DNA from: Acetobacterium wieringae
Lineage (GTDB): Bacteria; Bacillota; Clostridia; Eubacteriales; Eubacteriaceae
Assembly (NCBI RefSeq): GCF_026646375.1
Contig: NZ_JAIPPU010000002.1
Coordinates: 62,001-126,000 of the forward strand
Length of the DNA stretch: 64,000 nucleotides
Reading direction: 5' to 3'
The notes below the pieces were generated by a model. It searched no databases and was not told where the DNA came from. It was given only the letters and a program-made list of their open reading frames with translations. Both the position numbers and the translations under genes were made by a program. Shown here piece by piece: positions 17,825-26,417 of this stretch. Numbering within the stretch: the stretch's first letter is position 1; the number at the start of each line of letters is the position of its first letter.

Positions 17825-18463
17825 TCATCCCCGGATTTCTCGACTTAGCAGCTGGACCGGTTTATCAGAAAAGATCAACACTTCCTGAGTCAACCGACTG
17901 ATTTCATCTTCATTGTGACTGACAAAAATCACCGTCCGCTTGTCCTGGATCCAGATCTTTAAAAAATCGTCGATCAGACGATTTTTTAGTGCACAGTCCA
18001 AACTGCTAAATGGTTCATCCATCAGCAATAATTCAGACGGGTATAGGAACGCCCGGGCTATCGAAACCCGTTGGCGCATCCCACCACTGAGTTCTTGAGG
18101 ATAATGGTCTCCCACCGTTGCTAGTCCCACCAATTCCAGCATCGCATCGATATCGTCATCATGAGGGCTCGGCATTTTTATCGATTTTTCTTTGAAAATA
18201 AACCGAAGATTTTCCCGAACGGTTCGCCAGGGCAGCAATCGGGGCTCCTGAAAAACATAGGAAATCGACTGGAAGTTAATTCCTGCAAGGGTTCCACGAT
18301 CAGGCTGTTCCAGACCGCTACAAAGATTGAGCAGGGTGGTTTTCCCAGCCCCGGAAGGACCGAGAATGCCGGTGATTTTATTTTTTTTAATCACCAGATT
18401 AAAGTCCTCAAAAATTGTCTCTTCCCCCAATTTTTTACTGAGGTTTGTTATGATAATGGACAT
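17825..18463 (-). CDS. ABC transporter ATP-binding protein (SsuB/TauB/ThiZ-like)
   Basis: Cytoplasmic ATPase of an importer, 212 aa. Walker A GPSGAGKTTLL near residue 36, signature LSGGMRQRVSIARAF, Walker B LLLMDEPFSSLD and the switch histidine FVSHNEDE are intact. It is shorter than usual SsuB/TauB proteins by some 30-40 residues at the C-terminus. It overlaps the permease gene by 16 bases, last in the order TM1266-like regulator, binding protein, permease, ATPase. Confidence 0.92.
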   Translation of the reverse strand: MSIIITNLSKKLGEETIFEDFNLVIKKNKITGILGPSGAGKTTLLNLCSGLEQPDRGTLAGINFQSISYVFQEPRLLPWRTVRENLRFIFKEKSIKMPSPHDDDIDAMLELVGLATVGDHYPQELSGGMRQRVSIARAFLYPSELLLMDEPFSSLDCALKNRLIDDFLKIWIQDKRTVIFVSHNEDEISRLTQEVLIFSDKPVQLLSREIRG

Positions 18464-19239
18464 TGACCTTCCCCTTTTCGATTATTTCCGATCACATGGA
18501 GGGTAATTTTTTCAATGGCAAGGCTACAGACCACGATGACAAGTGTCCAGGAAAATAACAAATCTGTTTCTAAATATATTTTTGCATAATACAGATTCAT
18601 CCCAATGGATGGCAACGCATTGGCCAGCACTTCGGCGGTAACGGTTACCTTCCAGCCGAGACCAATGGCATTCATCAGAGCTGAAACCGCAAACGGTTTA
18701 ACCGATGGTACATAAATATCCCGGATTATTTTAGTTTGATCGACATTATAAATTTTAGCCATCTGCAACAGCTTTTTGTCGGTGGTTCTTACCCCCTGCA
18801 CCACATTTGTCCAAGTGACTGGAAAACAGATCAGAAAGGTGACCACTAGCGGTACCACCCCCGAGGCAATCCACAGATTAATCAGAATGATCACCGAAAC
18901 CACTGGTAACGATTTGATGGTACTGACAAATGGATTCATGATCTCATAAAAAGGTTTGTTGAGTCCGCCGACCAGTCCCAGTACCAGACCCAGCGCCACT
19001 GAAATAAAAACGCCTCCGAAAACCCGTAGTAGGGTTGCCACGATACTCACAAAAAACTCAAAATCCCCTGCCAGGATAATTACACCTTCAAGGGTTTTAA
19101 GTGGCGATGGCAGCACCAGTGGGCTATCGACCCACCAGGCTGCCAGGGCCCAAAGGAGTACCCAAAAAATGGCGACTCCTATTTTTTTGATGATCGCATT
19201 GAATGGTGTTTTATTTTCCAAGAACGTAGAACTCTTCAC
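18448..19239 (-). CDS. ABC transporter permease (SsuC/TauC/ThiX-like)
   Basis: Membrane subunit with about six membrane segments and the cytoplasmic EAA-type loop region MAKIYNVDQTKIIRDIYVPS. I place the start at a GTG at 19239 (263 aa) because GGAGG lies just upstream; the reading frame is open to a TTG at 19272 but that start is inside the binding-protein gene and has no ribosome site. It overlaps the binding-protein gene by 29 bases. Family members import sulfonates, nitrate, pyrimidine thiamin precursors and similar small solutes; the substrate here is not evident. Confidence 0.9.
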   Translation of the reverse strand: MKSSTFLENKTPFNAIIKKIGVAIFWVLLWALAAWWVDSPLVLPSPLKTLEGVIILAGDFEFFVSIVATLLRVFGGVFISVALGLVLGLVGGLNKPFYEIMNPFVSTIKSLPVVSVIILINLWIASGVVPLVVTFLICFPVTWTNVVQGVRTTDKKLLQMAKIYNVDQTKIIRDIYVPSVKPFAVSALMNAIGLGWKVTVTAEVLANALPSIGMNLYYAKIYLETDLLFSWTLVIVVCSLAIEKITLHVIGNNRKGEGQCPLS

Positions 19240-20209
19240 CAGGAACTTTTCCTCCAACTGCTTTTGGTTCAAAACCGGCTAATATGGTGTAATATTCATT
19301 TAAAGACTGCTGCGCCTCTTTAACTGGAATAAAAACAATATTACAATTGGGAATCGCTTTTTCAGCCAGGGTCGCATCCGTCATAATCCCAGCTGCTACA
19401 ATATTTTTCGCCCCTTCAGCCGGGTTCTCATTGACCGAATCAATGGAAGCTTCATAGGCTTCCATAAATTTCTTCAGTACCTCAGGATTGGCTTCAGCCC
19501 ACTCTTTATTAACAACCAATGTTGTCATCTGTAGTTGTGAACCGTTGCTGGCCGCTTCCCAGGCTTCTGACATGTCCACCGCAATTTTAATATTCGGTTT
19601 TTTTGTCGTAATCGTCGTCACGAACGGTTCCGGAAGCATCGCAATAGTGGCCTGTCCAGCCGCCAATTGTGTAACTGCTTCACTGTGTTCAGCCACATAA
19701 TTAATGGTAACATCCACACCCGGTGTCAAACCATTTTTTTCCAGCAAATAGTTCAAAACATATTCCGGGGTGGAACCCTGTCCACTGGCAACAATGGTTT
19801 TTCCTTTTAAATCAGCAATACTGGTTACCCCTGCGGTTTCATCGGCTACAATATATAGTACGCCCAAGGTGTTGACCGATCCGAGAACAACCTGACCCTC
19901 TGTTTTATTAAACAATACCGCACCCAGGTTGCTGGGCAAGGCGGCCAGCTGGAATTCTCCACTGATCACACTGGCTGTCAGTTGATCCGGTGCACCGGCC
20001 ACGGTAAATTCAGTGGTCACATTTTCTCCCAGATCGACACCATTAACAATCATTTCGGCCATTCCCATTCCCGTCGGTCCTGCCAGAGTTCCGACCTTAA
20101 CAGTTTGTGGTTCTGCCGGCTTTGCCTGACACGCAGTAAACGCCAGGATCATTCCCATCATCAAGCCAACCAGAACAATCATTTTTTTTGCATTCATTTT
20201 TTTAATCAT
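19211..20209 (-). CDS. ABC transporter substrate-binding lipoprotein (NMT1/TauA-like)
   Basis: Exported solute-binding protein, about 332 aa. The N-terminus has Lys/Met residues, a hydrophobic segment (MIVLVGLMMGMILAF) and the lipobox FTAC, so it should be a lipid-anchored protein. The body has the periplasmic-binding type II pattern (LKGKTIVASGQGSTPEYVLN; AMLPEPFVTTI) of NMT1/ThiY/SsuA proteins. Start chosen at the ATG at 20209, after GGATGGAG; an ATG at 20218 is too close to its ribosome site. The upstream regulator gene ends 15 bases before it. Confidence 0.92.
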   Translation of the reverse strand: MIKKMNAKKMIVLVGLMMGMILAFTACQAKPAEPQTVKVGTLAGPTGMGMAEMIVNGVDLGENVTTEFTVAGAPDQLTASVISGEFQLAALPSNLGAVLFNKTEGQVVLGSVNTLGVLYIVADETAGVTSIADLKGKTIVASGQGSTPEYVLNYLLEKNGLTPGVDVTINYVAEHSEAVTQLAAGQATIAMLPEPFVTTITTKKPNIKIAVDMSEAWEAASNGSQLQMTTLVVNKEWAEANPEVLKKFMEAYEASIDSVNENPAEGAKNIVAAGIMTDATLAEKAIPNCNIVFIPVKEAQQSLNEYYTILAGFEPKAVGGKVPGEEFYVLGK

Positions 20210-20224
20210 TTTCTCCATCCTTTT

Positions 20225-20476
20225 CTAAAATTCTTTTTTTGAAACAGTTAATTTTGAATGTACTTCTTTTAATTTACCCAACTGACCATTTAAAGAATTT
20301 ATCTCGTCCATATTACCGCACAAGGTGACGCAGACAATGGAGATGCCCTTGTCCGAAAGTGGTAAGCCCATCCGACCAATGACCAGCGATTGATAGGATG
20401 CGATAATCCGATTAAAATCTTCCTGTACTTCTTGCGGATTTTCTAAAATCGCAGTTAGCACCGCTACACGTTCGAT
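20225..20476 (-). CDS. TM1266-family regulator (ACT-like), probable ATC start
   Basis: Small cytosolic protein resembling the TM1266 family, often annotated as iron-only hydrogenase system regulators, with a ferredoxin-like ACT fold. Recognisable features are the segment SLVIGRMGLPLSDKGISIVC and the DEINSLNGQLGKLKEV helix. The earliest standard start is a GTG at 20461 (78 aa), but this lies 24 bases from the AAGGAG ribosome site and cuts the first strand. An in-frame ATC at 20476, nine bases from AGGAG and preceded by an in-frame TGA, would give 83 aa starting IERVAVLTAILEN, which matches the family's MEKRVAV-type beginning. I annotate from the ATC; it is either a rare start codon or a mutated ATG. 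First gene of the ABC operon. Confidence 0.72.
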   Translation of the reverse strand: MERVAVLTAILENPQEVQEDFNRIIASYQSLVIGRMGLPLSDKGISIVCVTLCGNMDEINSLNGQLGKLKEVHSKLTVSKKEF

Positions 20477-20501
20477 GTTCGATCACTCCTTTCAAGCACT
20501 C

Positions 20502-20527
20502 AAAAAAAACCTCCTGTAAACAGGAAG
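20502..20527 (-). terminator. Attenuator-type terminator in the leader of the TM1266-ABC operon
   Basis: On the minus strand a 7-bp stem (CTTCCTG with CAGGAGG, one G-U pair) around UUUA is followed by eight T (20502 to 20509). It ends just before the ribosome site of the first gene, so it would stop transcription before the operon unless prevented. Confidence 0.75.
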
Positions 20528-20607
20528 GCAGCAATAAAACAACCTGCTCACGCAGATTTAAATTTCAAACCAATTCCTTCCAAATCAGAACTTCTTTTCT
20601 GTCAGGT
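20502..20607 (-). promoter_or_regulatory. Candidate structured leader RNA (unclassified)
   Basis: Upstream of the attenuator the minus-strand leader can fold: an outer ACCTG/CAGGT helix (20603 to 20607 with 20542 to 20546), inside it a CAGAA/TTCTG hairpin, a GATTT/AAATC pairing, and a CTGC-GTGA-GCAG hairpin with a GNRA-like loop that competes with the outer helix. This looks like a switchable aptamer-plus-terminator arrangement. It does not match the TPP, SAM, FMN, purine, T-box or ZTP consensus as I know them. Confidence 0.4.
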
Positions 20608-20935
20608 AAACACATTCAATTGTAATCATTTTAACATTTATATAGTTTATTTAAAATAAAAAGAAGGTGTAAAAATTCGACTTTTGATTCGTATTTCTAA
20701 AAAAAACGGATTGTGAATTGACGCTTCTTTTCTTTTGATGAAACGACAGTTCGTCTTAATAAACCAATTCGCAAGTCAGGCCTATAAATTTCAAAATCAT
20801 CCCTCATTTTAACTTCATTCCGCTGTAAAAATAAGGCAATCACAGGATAATTGTGCTACAATTATAGACACATATTTTGAGTCGTTACTCAGAATTCGTG
20901 TTGTAGCAACTACATAAATATTCAAGGAGAGTTCC
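20528..20935. other. Divergent intergenic region between the ABC operon and the protease gene
   Basis: Holds the leader of the ABC operon (to about 20640) and the upstream region of the plus-strand protease. Near the protease an inverted repeat GCTACAA (20855 to 20861)/TTGTAGC (20901 to 20907) encloses a TGAGT-CGTT-ACTCA hairpin (20878 to 20891), possibly an operator or leader structure. No further gene is supported. Confidence 0.45.
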
Positions 20936-22702
20936 ATGAAACCAAAAACGAAACACCAACTGTGTTTGTTCAGTATTGTGCTGTTAATGTTTTTTTTGCC
21001 AGCCCCAATCATGGCAAATGAATCAGCTCAAACTGTTGCTATAGACAATCCCAGTGAAGTGAGTGAGAGAGAACAGATGACCATCAATACCCTGTCCGAA
21101 ATTCCTGATGTGGACAGTACCGGAAACATCGATCAGCAAATCGTGATCATTTACAAAAATACCAGTCCCTTTAATGTTCAAAGTTTGTCTTTATCGACCA
21201 ATGAGGTTGTATCCGGTGAAGCTATCTCAGATCGGGTTGATGTTTTAGAGGTAAAAAGCGATGTCGACATTGATGCGTTTATAAAAACCATCAATGAAAA
21301 CCCCAATGTGCTGGTGGCCGATCGCAATAGTGTCCTGAGAACCTATTCACTGCCGAACGATCCGTACATAACTGATGGTAAAGCCTGGCAGTTTGTAAGT
21401 ATCGGTGCCGACCAAACCTGGGATCAGGTATCCAATTCTGAAACCGTTGGTATCGCTGTTTTAGACACCGGTTTAAATACCAGCCATCCGGATCTGGTAG
21501 GACGAATTATTGCCGGATATGACTATGTTACTAAAAGCTCAGAAGTCACTGATCAGGACGGACACGGTACCTTGGTCAGCGGGTTTATTGCCGCAACTGC
21601 CAATAACGGCATCGGTCTTTCGGGGGTGGCCGGCACCGCCAATATAAAAATTGCCCCCTACCGGGTCGGAACGAAAGGGCTCTCAGTTGCCAATATCTGC
21701 GCTGCTCTGATGGATGCCGCTGATCGCTCTGATATCAAAGTCATTAATATGAGTTATGGCGGTTATGAATACAACAGCAGCGAAGCTGCCGCTATTGCAT
21801 ACGCCAAAGACCGGGGCAAGGTTCTGGTTGCAGCAGCAGGGAATGAGGGAGAACCAACCGATCCGGAGGCTGGACTACCTTCATATCCTGCTTCATACGA
21901 TGGTGTTATTTCGGTGGCCGCTACCACTCGAACCAATGAGCGGGCTACCTTCTCCCAATATAACAACATGGTCGATCTGGCTGCACCTGGTGAAAATGTC
22001 TATACGACCTCAATTTCTGATAGTTATAAAAGCGACAGTGGCACCTCTTTCTCATCCCCCATCGTTGCGGGTGCCTGCGGTGTATTACTGGCAGCCAACG
22101 GTGATTTAAGTGCCAGCGATGTCGAAACGGCTCTGACAAGCACTGCTCTGGATCTGGGTGATCCTGGCAAAGATGATGATTTCGGTTATGGTTTAATCCA
22201 GTTGGATCAGGCCTTACAAAAGGTTGTCACGGATAAACCTTTATCGGTCTTATATAAAACCCATATTCAAAATATTGGCTGGGAACCGATGTTTAAACGA
22301 AATGGCGAGCTCAGCGGCACTTCCGGTTTAGGTTACCGCCTGGAAGCCATTCAAATTCTCTTGGATAATCCTGGCTACGACCTGGGTATTGCCTATCAAA
22401 CCCATATCCAGGACATCGGCTGGCAGGATTGGCGTTATGACGGTGAGCTCAGTGGTACATCCGGAGCAGGATTACGTCTCGAAGCCATTCAAATTAAACT
22501 CACCGGTGCCGATGCCAATCAATTTGACCTCTACTACCGTACCCATGTTCAAAATTTGGGCTGGCTGAGTTGGGCAGCCAACGGCGAACAATCCGGCTCC
22601 TCCGGCTACGGTTACCGCCTGGAAAGCATTGAAATAAAGGTTGTTCCCAAAGGAACCCCTTTTGATACCTCTGGTGATTCGTTTATCATTAATCCGATAT
22701 AG
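20936..22702 (+). CDS. Secreted subtilisin-like serine protease with three ChW repeats
   Basis: Extracellular S8 peptidase of 588 aa. A signal peptide (to about residue 27, PAPIMA-NE) and a propeptide of I9-like type (about 45-135) precede the catalytic domain with Asp177 (AVLDTGLNTSHPD), His210 (DQDGHGTLVSG) and Ser371 (SDSGTSFSSPIVAG), all intact. The C-terminal 160 residues are three ChW repeats, each with a HIQNIGW- or HVQNLGW-like core and a GxxSGTSGxGxRLEAI-like end, a module that binds cell surfaces or matrix in clostridia. ATG at 20936 with AAGGAG. Transcribed alone and closed by a strong terminator. Likely used for peptide scavenging or surface-protein processing. Confidence 0.93.
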   Translation: MKPKTKHQLCLFSIVLLMFFLPAPIMANESAQTVAIDNPSEVSEREQMTINTLSEIPDVDSTGNIDQQIVIIYKNTSPFNVQSLSLSTNEVVSGEAISDRVDVLEVKSDVDIDAFIKTINENPNVLVADRNSVLRTYSLPNDPYITDGKAWQFVSIGADQTWDQVSNSETVGIAVLDTGLNTSHPDLVGRIIAGYDYVTKSSEVTDQDGHGTLVSGFIAATANNGIGLSGVAGTANIKIAPYRVGTKGLSVANICAALMDAADRSDIKVINMSYGGYEYNSSEAAAIAYAKDRGKVLVAAAGNEGEPTDPEAGLPSYPASYDGVISVAATTRTNERATFSQYNNMVDLAAPGENVYTTSISDSYKSDSGTSFSSPIVAGACGVLLAANGDLSASDVETALTSTALDLGDPGKDDDFGYGLIQLDQALQKVVTDKPLSVLYKTHIQNIGWEPMFKRNGELSGTSGLGYRLEAIQILLDNPGYDLGIAYQTHIQDIGWQDWRYDGELSGTSGAGLRLEAIQIKLTGADANQFDLYYRTHVQNLGWLSWAANGEQSGSSGYGYRLESIEIKVVPKGTPFDTSGDSFIINPI

Positions 22703-22727
22703 AATCCCTCGGCTTGACAACAATTTT

Positions 22728-22768
22728 AAAGCCGACTGGAAATTTATTATTTCCAGTCGGCTTTTTTT
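22728..22768 (+). terminator. Intrinsic terminator of the protease gene
   Basis: A 14-bp perfect stem (AAAGCCGACTGGAA, 22728 to 22741, with its complement at 22751 to 22764) is followed by a T run to 22768. The convergent permease gene stops at 22776 and may use the same hairpin in reverse, with a poorer T tract. Confidence 0.9.
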
Positions 22769-22775
22769 GTCCAAA

Positions 22776-25700
22776 CTATTCAATTGATTTTAGTGATTCC
22801 ACCATGCTGATTCGCTTGATCAGCGGGGTCATTAGAATATTTACAATAAACGTAAAGGCCAGCGTAAAGATCACCGAGTAAATAAAGCTGGTTGGCTCAA
22901 TTTCCCGGGCAAACATGGCAATATCGGTTTCCACGGTGTTGATGATAAACCCATCCAGCAGAACACCTAAGAATAAACCAACCACGATCCCAATCACCGA
23001 AAGGACTATGTTCTCCCGAAAAATATATTTATATACTTCCATGTCATAGAAACCCAACACCCGGATGGTGGCAATTTCCCGAACGCGTTCCGAAATATTA
23101 ATATTGGTCAGATTATAAAGCACCACTGCTGCCAACGCACCCGCTGAAATAAGCATTACAACGACCACGATACTCAAACTGCTGAGGCTGTCTGATGATG
23201 ATTTAACAATATTTCCGGTAAAGTTCACTGCCACTACACCATCTTTGGCCAGCCACTCATTAGCAATGGCATTTTCCAGGTCCGTATTGGTATCAGGGAT
23301 ATTAACGTAGGCCATATTCACCATCAGCGCTTTTCCAAAGGCTTTTTCATAAACAGCTGGTGATAAGTAAAGATAATTTTCCAGATAATTTTCGGTGATA
23401 GCGCCTAAAACCACCTCGTGACTTTCATCATCATTGTAAATCCGGATAGTGTCCCCTACCTTGAGTCCCAGACTATTGGCAACTTTTTCCGATAAGACCG
23501 CACCGGCCGCTTCCAGATTAATGGATTCTCCTGAATTTCTATCTTGCAGGTGAATAAATTGATCAATCTTCGCGGCTGTTTCCGGTACAAACAGATAAGC
23601 CGCTTTACCACTCCCAGCTCCAGCTTTTTCAATGGTCATCTTGGACTGATGGGCCAGCATATTTTCACTGAAACGACTATCACTATCCAGCATTTTTTTG
23701 AAATCTGTTTTTTCGGCCAGAGTTCCTTCATTTTTTAACGCCATGTAGCCATCAAAGACGGTAATGTTCTCAAACTGCCGGGGGATCATTGAGAAGATTG
23801 CATCCTGAAGCCCGAACCCGGCTAGAATCAGGGCCGTACACCCGGCGATCCCAATCACGGTCATAAAAAACCGGCCCTTGTAACGCAGCAGATTACGGGC
23901 AGTAACTTTTTCAATAAAACCCAATCGTTTCCAGATAAATGGGATGCTTTCCAGAAAAATCCGTTTCCCGATTTTTGGAGCTTTGGGACGCATCAATTCC
24001 GAAGGGTGTTCTTTCAGCTCATAATGAGTAACGATCACAGCCGCCGCCACGGTACAGGAAATCGCAATTAAACAGGAAACGATAATTGGCAACCAGGGCG
24101 GTGCAATGACTAAATTAGGTACCTGATATAGCAGACCATAGGCACTGGCAATTAAATATGGCAGCGTGTTGATCCCGATAATTAAACCAATTGCGGAACC
24201 GATGCTACCTGCTAACAGGGCATAGATAAAAAACTTCGAGCCAATCTGATAATGACGATAACCCAGCGCTTTCAAGGTACCAATCTGGGTTCGCTGTTCT
24301 TCTACCATCCGGGTCATGGTGGTAAAAGATACCAGCGCTGCCACCAGTAGAAAAATAAGTGGAAAGACTCCCGAAATATTATCAATCCGCTGGGCATCCT
24401 CACCATAGCTGGTGTAACCGGGATTATCATCACGGTTGAACAGATACCATTTTCCAAATTCCAGATCTCCAATTTTTGCCTCGGCTTTGGCCAATTCATT
24501 GGCAGCGTTAGCCAGTTCCGCCTCACCCTCGGTCCGTTTCTGTGCCAGCTGAGCTTCGCCATCAGCCAGTTCCCCCCATCCAGCCTCTAATTGTGCCTGG
24601 GAAGTAATCAAGGTAGCCAGTCCCTCTTCCCGGCCTGCCTCAAAAGCAGCAATCCCGGCATTGAGCTGTTTCTTACTGTCGGATAGTTTTGTCCATCCGG
24701 CTGATAACTGATTTTCACCATCGATTTTGGCCTGGGCCAGAGCCGTTTCTGCCTGGGATAGCGTCGTTTCCAACTCGGCCAGCTGGATTCTCATCCCATT
24801 TAACTGTGCCTGAAAAGCGTAAATGTCATCGATACCCTGCTGGATCTGGTCTCTTCCGGCGTAAGCCTGGGATAAGCCCGCTTCGACTTCGGTAATCTGG
24901 CTGTTGATCGCAGCCAGTTGGGCTTCCAAAGCGGCCAATTGTTCCTGATAATCTGGCGCAGTCGGATCCAAACTCTGAATCTGGGATTCTACTCCGGCCT
25001 GCAGACCTTTGAGGTTCGCTAAAGCACTTTCGCCCTGGGCAATCTGGTTTTCCAGCTCGGCAAGTTGAGCTTCCAACTCCGGCAGTTGATCAGAAGGATC
25101 CTGCGCTTCCATTTGAGCAATACCACTTTTTAGCTCACTAATGCCCTGACGCAAGGTTTCCAGTTGGGCTTCCCCTGCCGCCAGTTCCTGTTTTAACGTT
25201 TCGGCGCCATTGATCAGCTGGGCTTCACCCTGAACGATTTGATTGCGGGCATCATCAAGCTGAGCCTGAGTCTGGGCGATGGTGAAGTAATATTCATCCC
25301 AGCCAGCACTGAGGGCTGCCTCGCCATCAACCAACTGGTTTCTGGCGTCAGCCAAGCTACTCTCCCCCTGAGCGATCCCCTCATTGAATTGGGCTACCCC
25401 ATCGTTGTACTTGACCCGTCCCTTATCCAGTTCAGCCTGAGCTTTGTTCATTATATCGCTATAATTGATTTCCAGTTGCTCGATTCCTAATGCTTCCAGC
25501 TTATTTTCCAGGCTAGCGATGGCTGACGTATATTCATCAGAATAGGGATTAACCCCATCGACACTGGCCTGAGACAGGAGATAAACTTCAGTAAAACGTT
25601 CAAAGGCGAAATTTTCAACCGGAATAAACCCATAATAATCGATCTCCCCCCGGCCGACCGAGGTACTCCCACGCTCGATGGAAACAAACTGGGGTGATCG

Positions 25701-26243
25701 GACAAAACCAACAATGGTGAATTGATCCTGTTTAATCGACTCGGAGAGGGCTTTATCTCCGACCTCCGGGAATAACTTGATGACCTCGCCCAGTTGATAA
25801 ATATGACTGGAAACCCCCATGCCTTTGTCCTCCTGAGGCTGTTCCATCAGTATTTCTCCCGCATTTTCCGGCAACCGCCCATCCACAAGCACTGGCTGAT
25901 TAAGCGTCTGATCACTCTGGAAAGCCATCATTTTGATGACCGGCCGTTTATCGCCCCGTTCAATGATCACATCTGCCGAATAGCTGGGCATTACGGTTGC
26001 CACTCCCGGGGTGTTCTTGATGGCCTCCACATCCGCTGGCAAAAAACCATAGGTGGAAACCAGCCGCATGTCCATCAGGTGCTGGTTCTGATAGTACTCA
26101 CTGACTGTATGTTTCATGCTGGGGCCGGTTGTTTTAACCCCCACAAAAAAACAGATCCCCAGAGCAATAATGGCAACGATCGACAAAAAACGGTTTCTGG
26201 ATTTTTTTATTTCTCTGAGTGTATCTTTTTGCAATGCTTTCAT
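22776..26243 (-). CDS. Giant FtsX-like ABC permease with extracellular coiled coil
   Basis: Membrane protein of 1155 aa with two FtsX-type permease modules. Membrane segments are visible near residues 20-38, 630-650, 675-695, 715-740, 790-810, 1020-1043, 1075-1095 and 1118-1138. Between the first two lies an outside domain with a very long coiled coil (about 265-590; repeated QAQLDDARNQ, AQLAELE and GEAQL patterns). The cytoplasmic motif EEQRTQIGTLKALGYRHYQI and its second copy SERVREIATIRVLGFYDMEV are the ATPase-contact elements of the family. No ATP-binding gene is adjacent (addA lies upstream), so the ATPase must be encoded elsewhere. Such proteins export lipids or peptides or sense the envelope; function here is unknown. 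Confidence 0.87.
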   Translation of the reverse strand: MKALQKDTLREIKKSRNRFLSIVAIIALGICFFVGVKTTGPSMKHTVSEYYQNQHLMDMRLVSTYGFLPADVEAIKNTPGVATVMPSYSADVIIERGDKRPVIKMMAFQSDQTLNQPVLVDGRLPENAGEILMEQPQEDKGMGVSSHIYQLGEVIKLFPEVGDKALSESIKQDQFTIVGFVRSPQFVSIERGSTSVGRGEIDYYGFIPVENFAFERFTEVYLLSQASVDGVNPYSDEYTSAIASLENKLEALGIEQLEINYSDIMNKAQAELDKGRVKYNDGVAQFNEGIAQGESSLADARNQLVDGEAALSAGWDEYYFTIAQTQAQLDDARNQIVQGEAQLINGAETLKQELAAGEAQLETLRQGISELKSGIAQMEAQDPSDQLPELEAQLAELENQIAQGESALANLKGLQAGVESQIQSLDPTAPDYQEQLAALEAQLAAINSQITEVEAGLSQAYAGRDQIQQGIDDIYAFQAQLNGMRIQLAELETTLSQAETALAQAKIDGENQLSAGWTKLSDSKKQLNAGIAAFEAGREEGLATLITSQAQLEAGWGELADGEAQLAQKRTEGEAELANAANELAKAEAKIGDLEFGKWYLFNRDDNPGYTSYGEDAQRIDNISGVFPLIFLLVAALVSFTTMTRMVEEQRTQIGTLKALGYRHYQIGSKFFIYALLAGSIGSAIGLIIGINTLPYLIASAYGLLYQVPNLVIAPPWLPIIVSCLIAISCTVAAAVIVTHYELKEHPSELMRPKAPKIGKRIFLESIPFIWKRLGFIEKVTARNLLRYKGRFFMTVIGIAGCTALILAGFGLQDAIFSMIPRQFENITVFDGYMALKNEGTLAEKTDFKKMLDSDSRFSENMLAHQSKMTIEKAGAGSGKAAYLFVPETAAKIDQFIHLQDRNSGESINLEAAGAVLSEKVANSLGLKVGDTIRIYNDDESHEVVLGAITENYLENYLYLSPAVYEKAFGKALMVNMAYVNIPDTNTDLENAIANEWLAKDGVVAVNFTGNIVKSSSDSLSSLSIVVVVMLISAGALAAVVLYNLTNINISERVREIATIRVLGFYDMEVYKYIFRENIVLSVIGIVVGLFLGVLLDGFIINTVETDIAMFAREIEPTSFIYSVIFTLAFTFIVNILMTPLIKRISMVESLKSIE

Positions 26244-26417
26244 TGGACTGTCCTTTGTTATAATTATTTTATGTCTAGCTCTGCCGCCAATCGTACTTTA
26301 ATACAATCTCGCTAAGTCAAAGTGCTCTGGAAAAGCAAAGTAGAACCTGTTTATTTTAATATTCTACCATGTTTTGATTAAGAAAACACCCAATTACCGG
26401 TCAAATAATTCATTCAC

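Noticed and set aside
20502-20640. TPP riboswitch for the NMT1/ThiY-like importer
   Set aside because: The conserved CTGAGA and ACCTGATCTGGATAATGCC-type segments are not present, so I left the leader unclassified.
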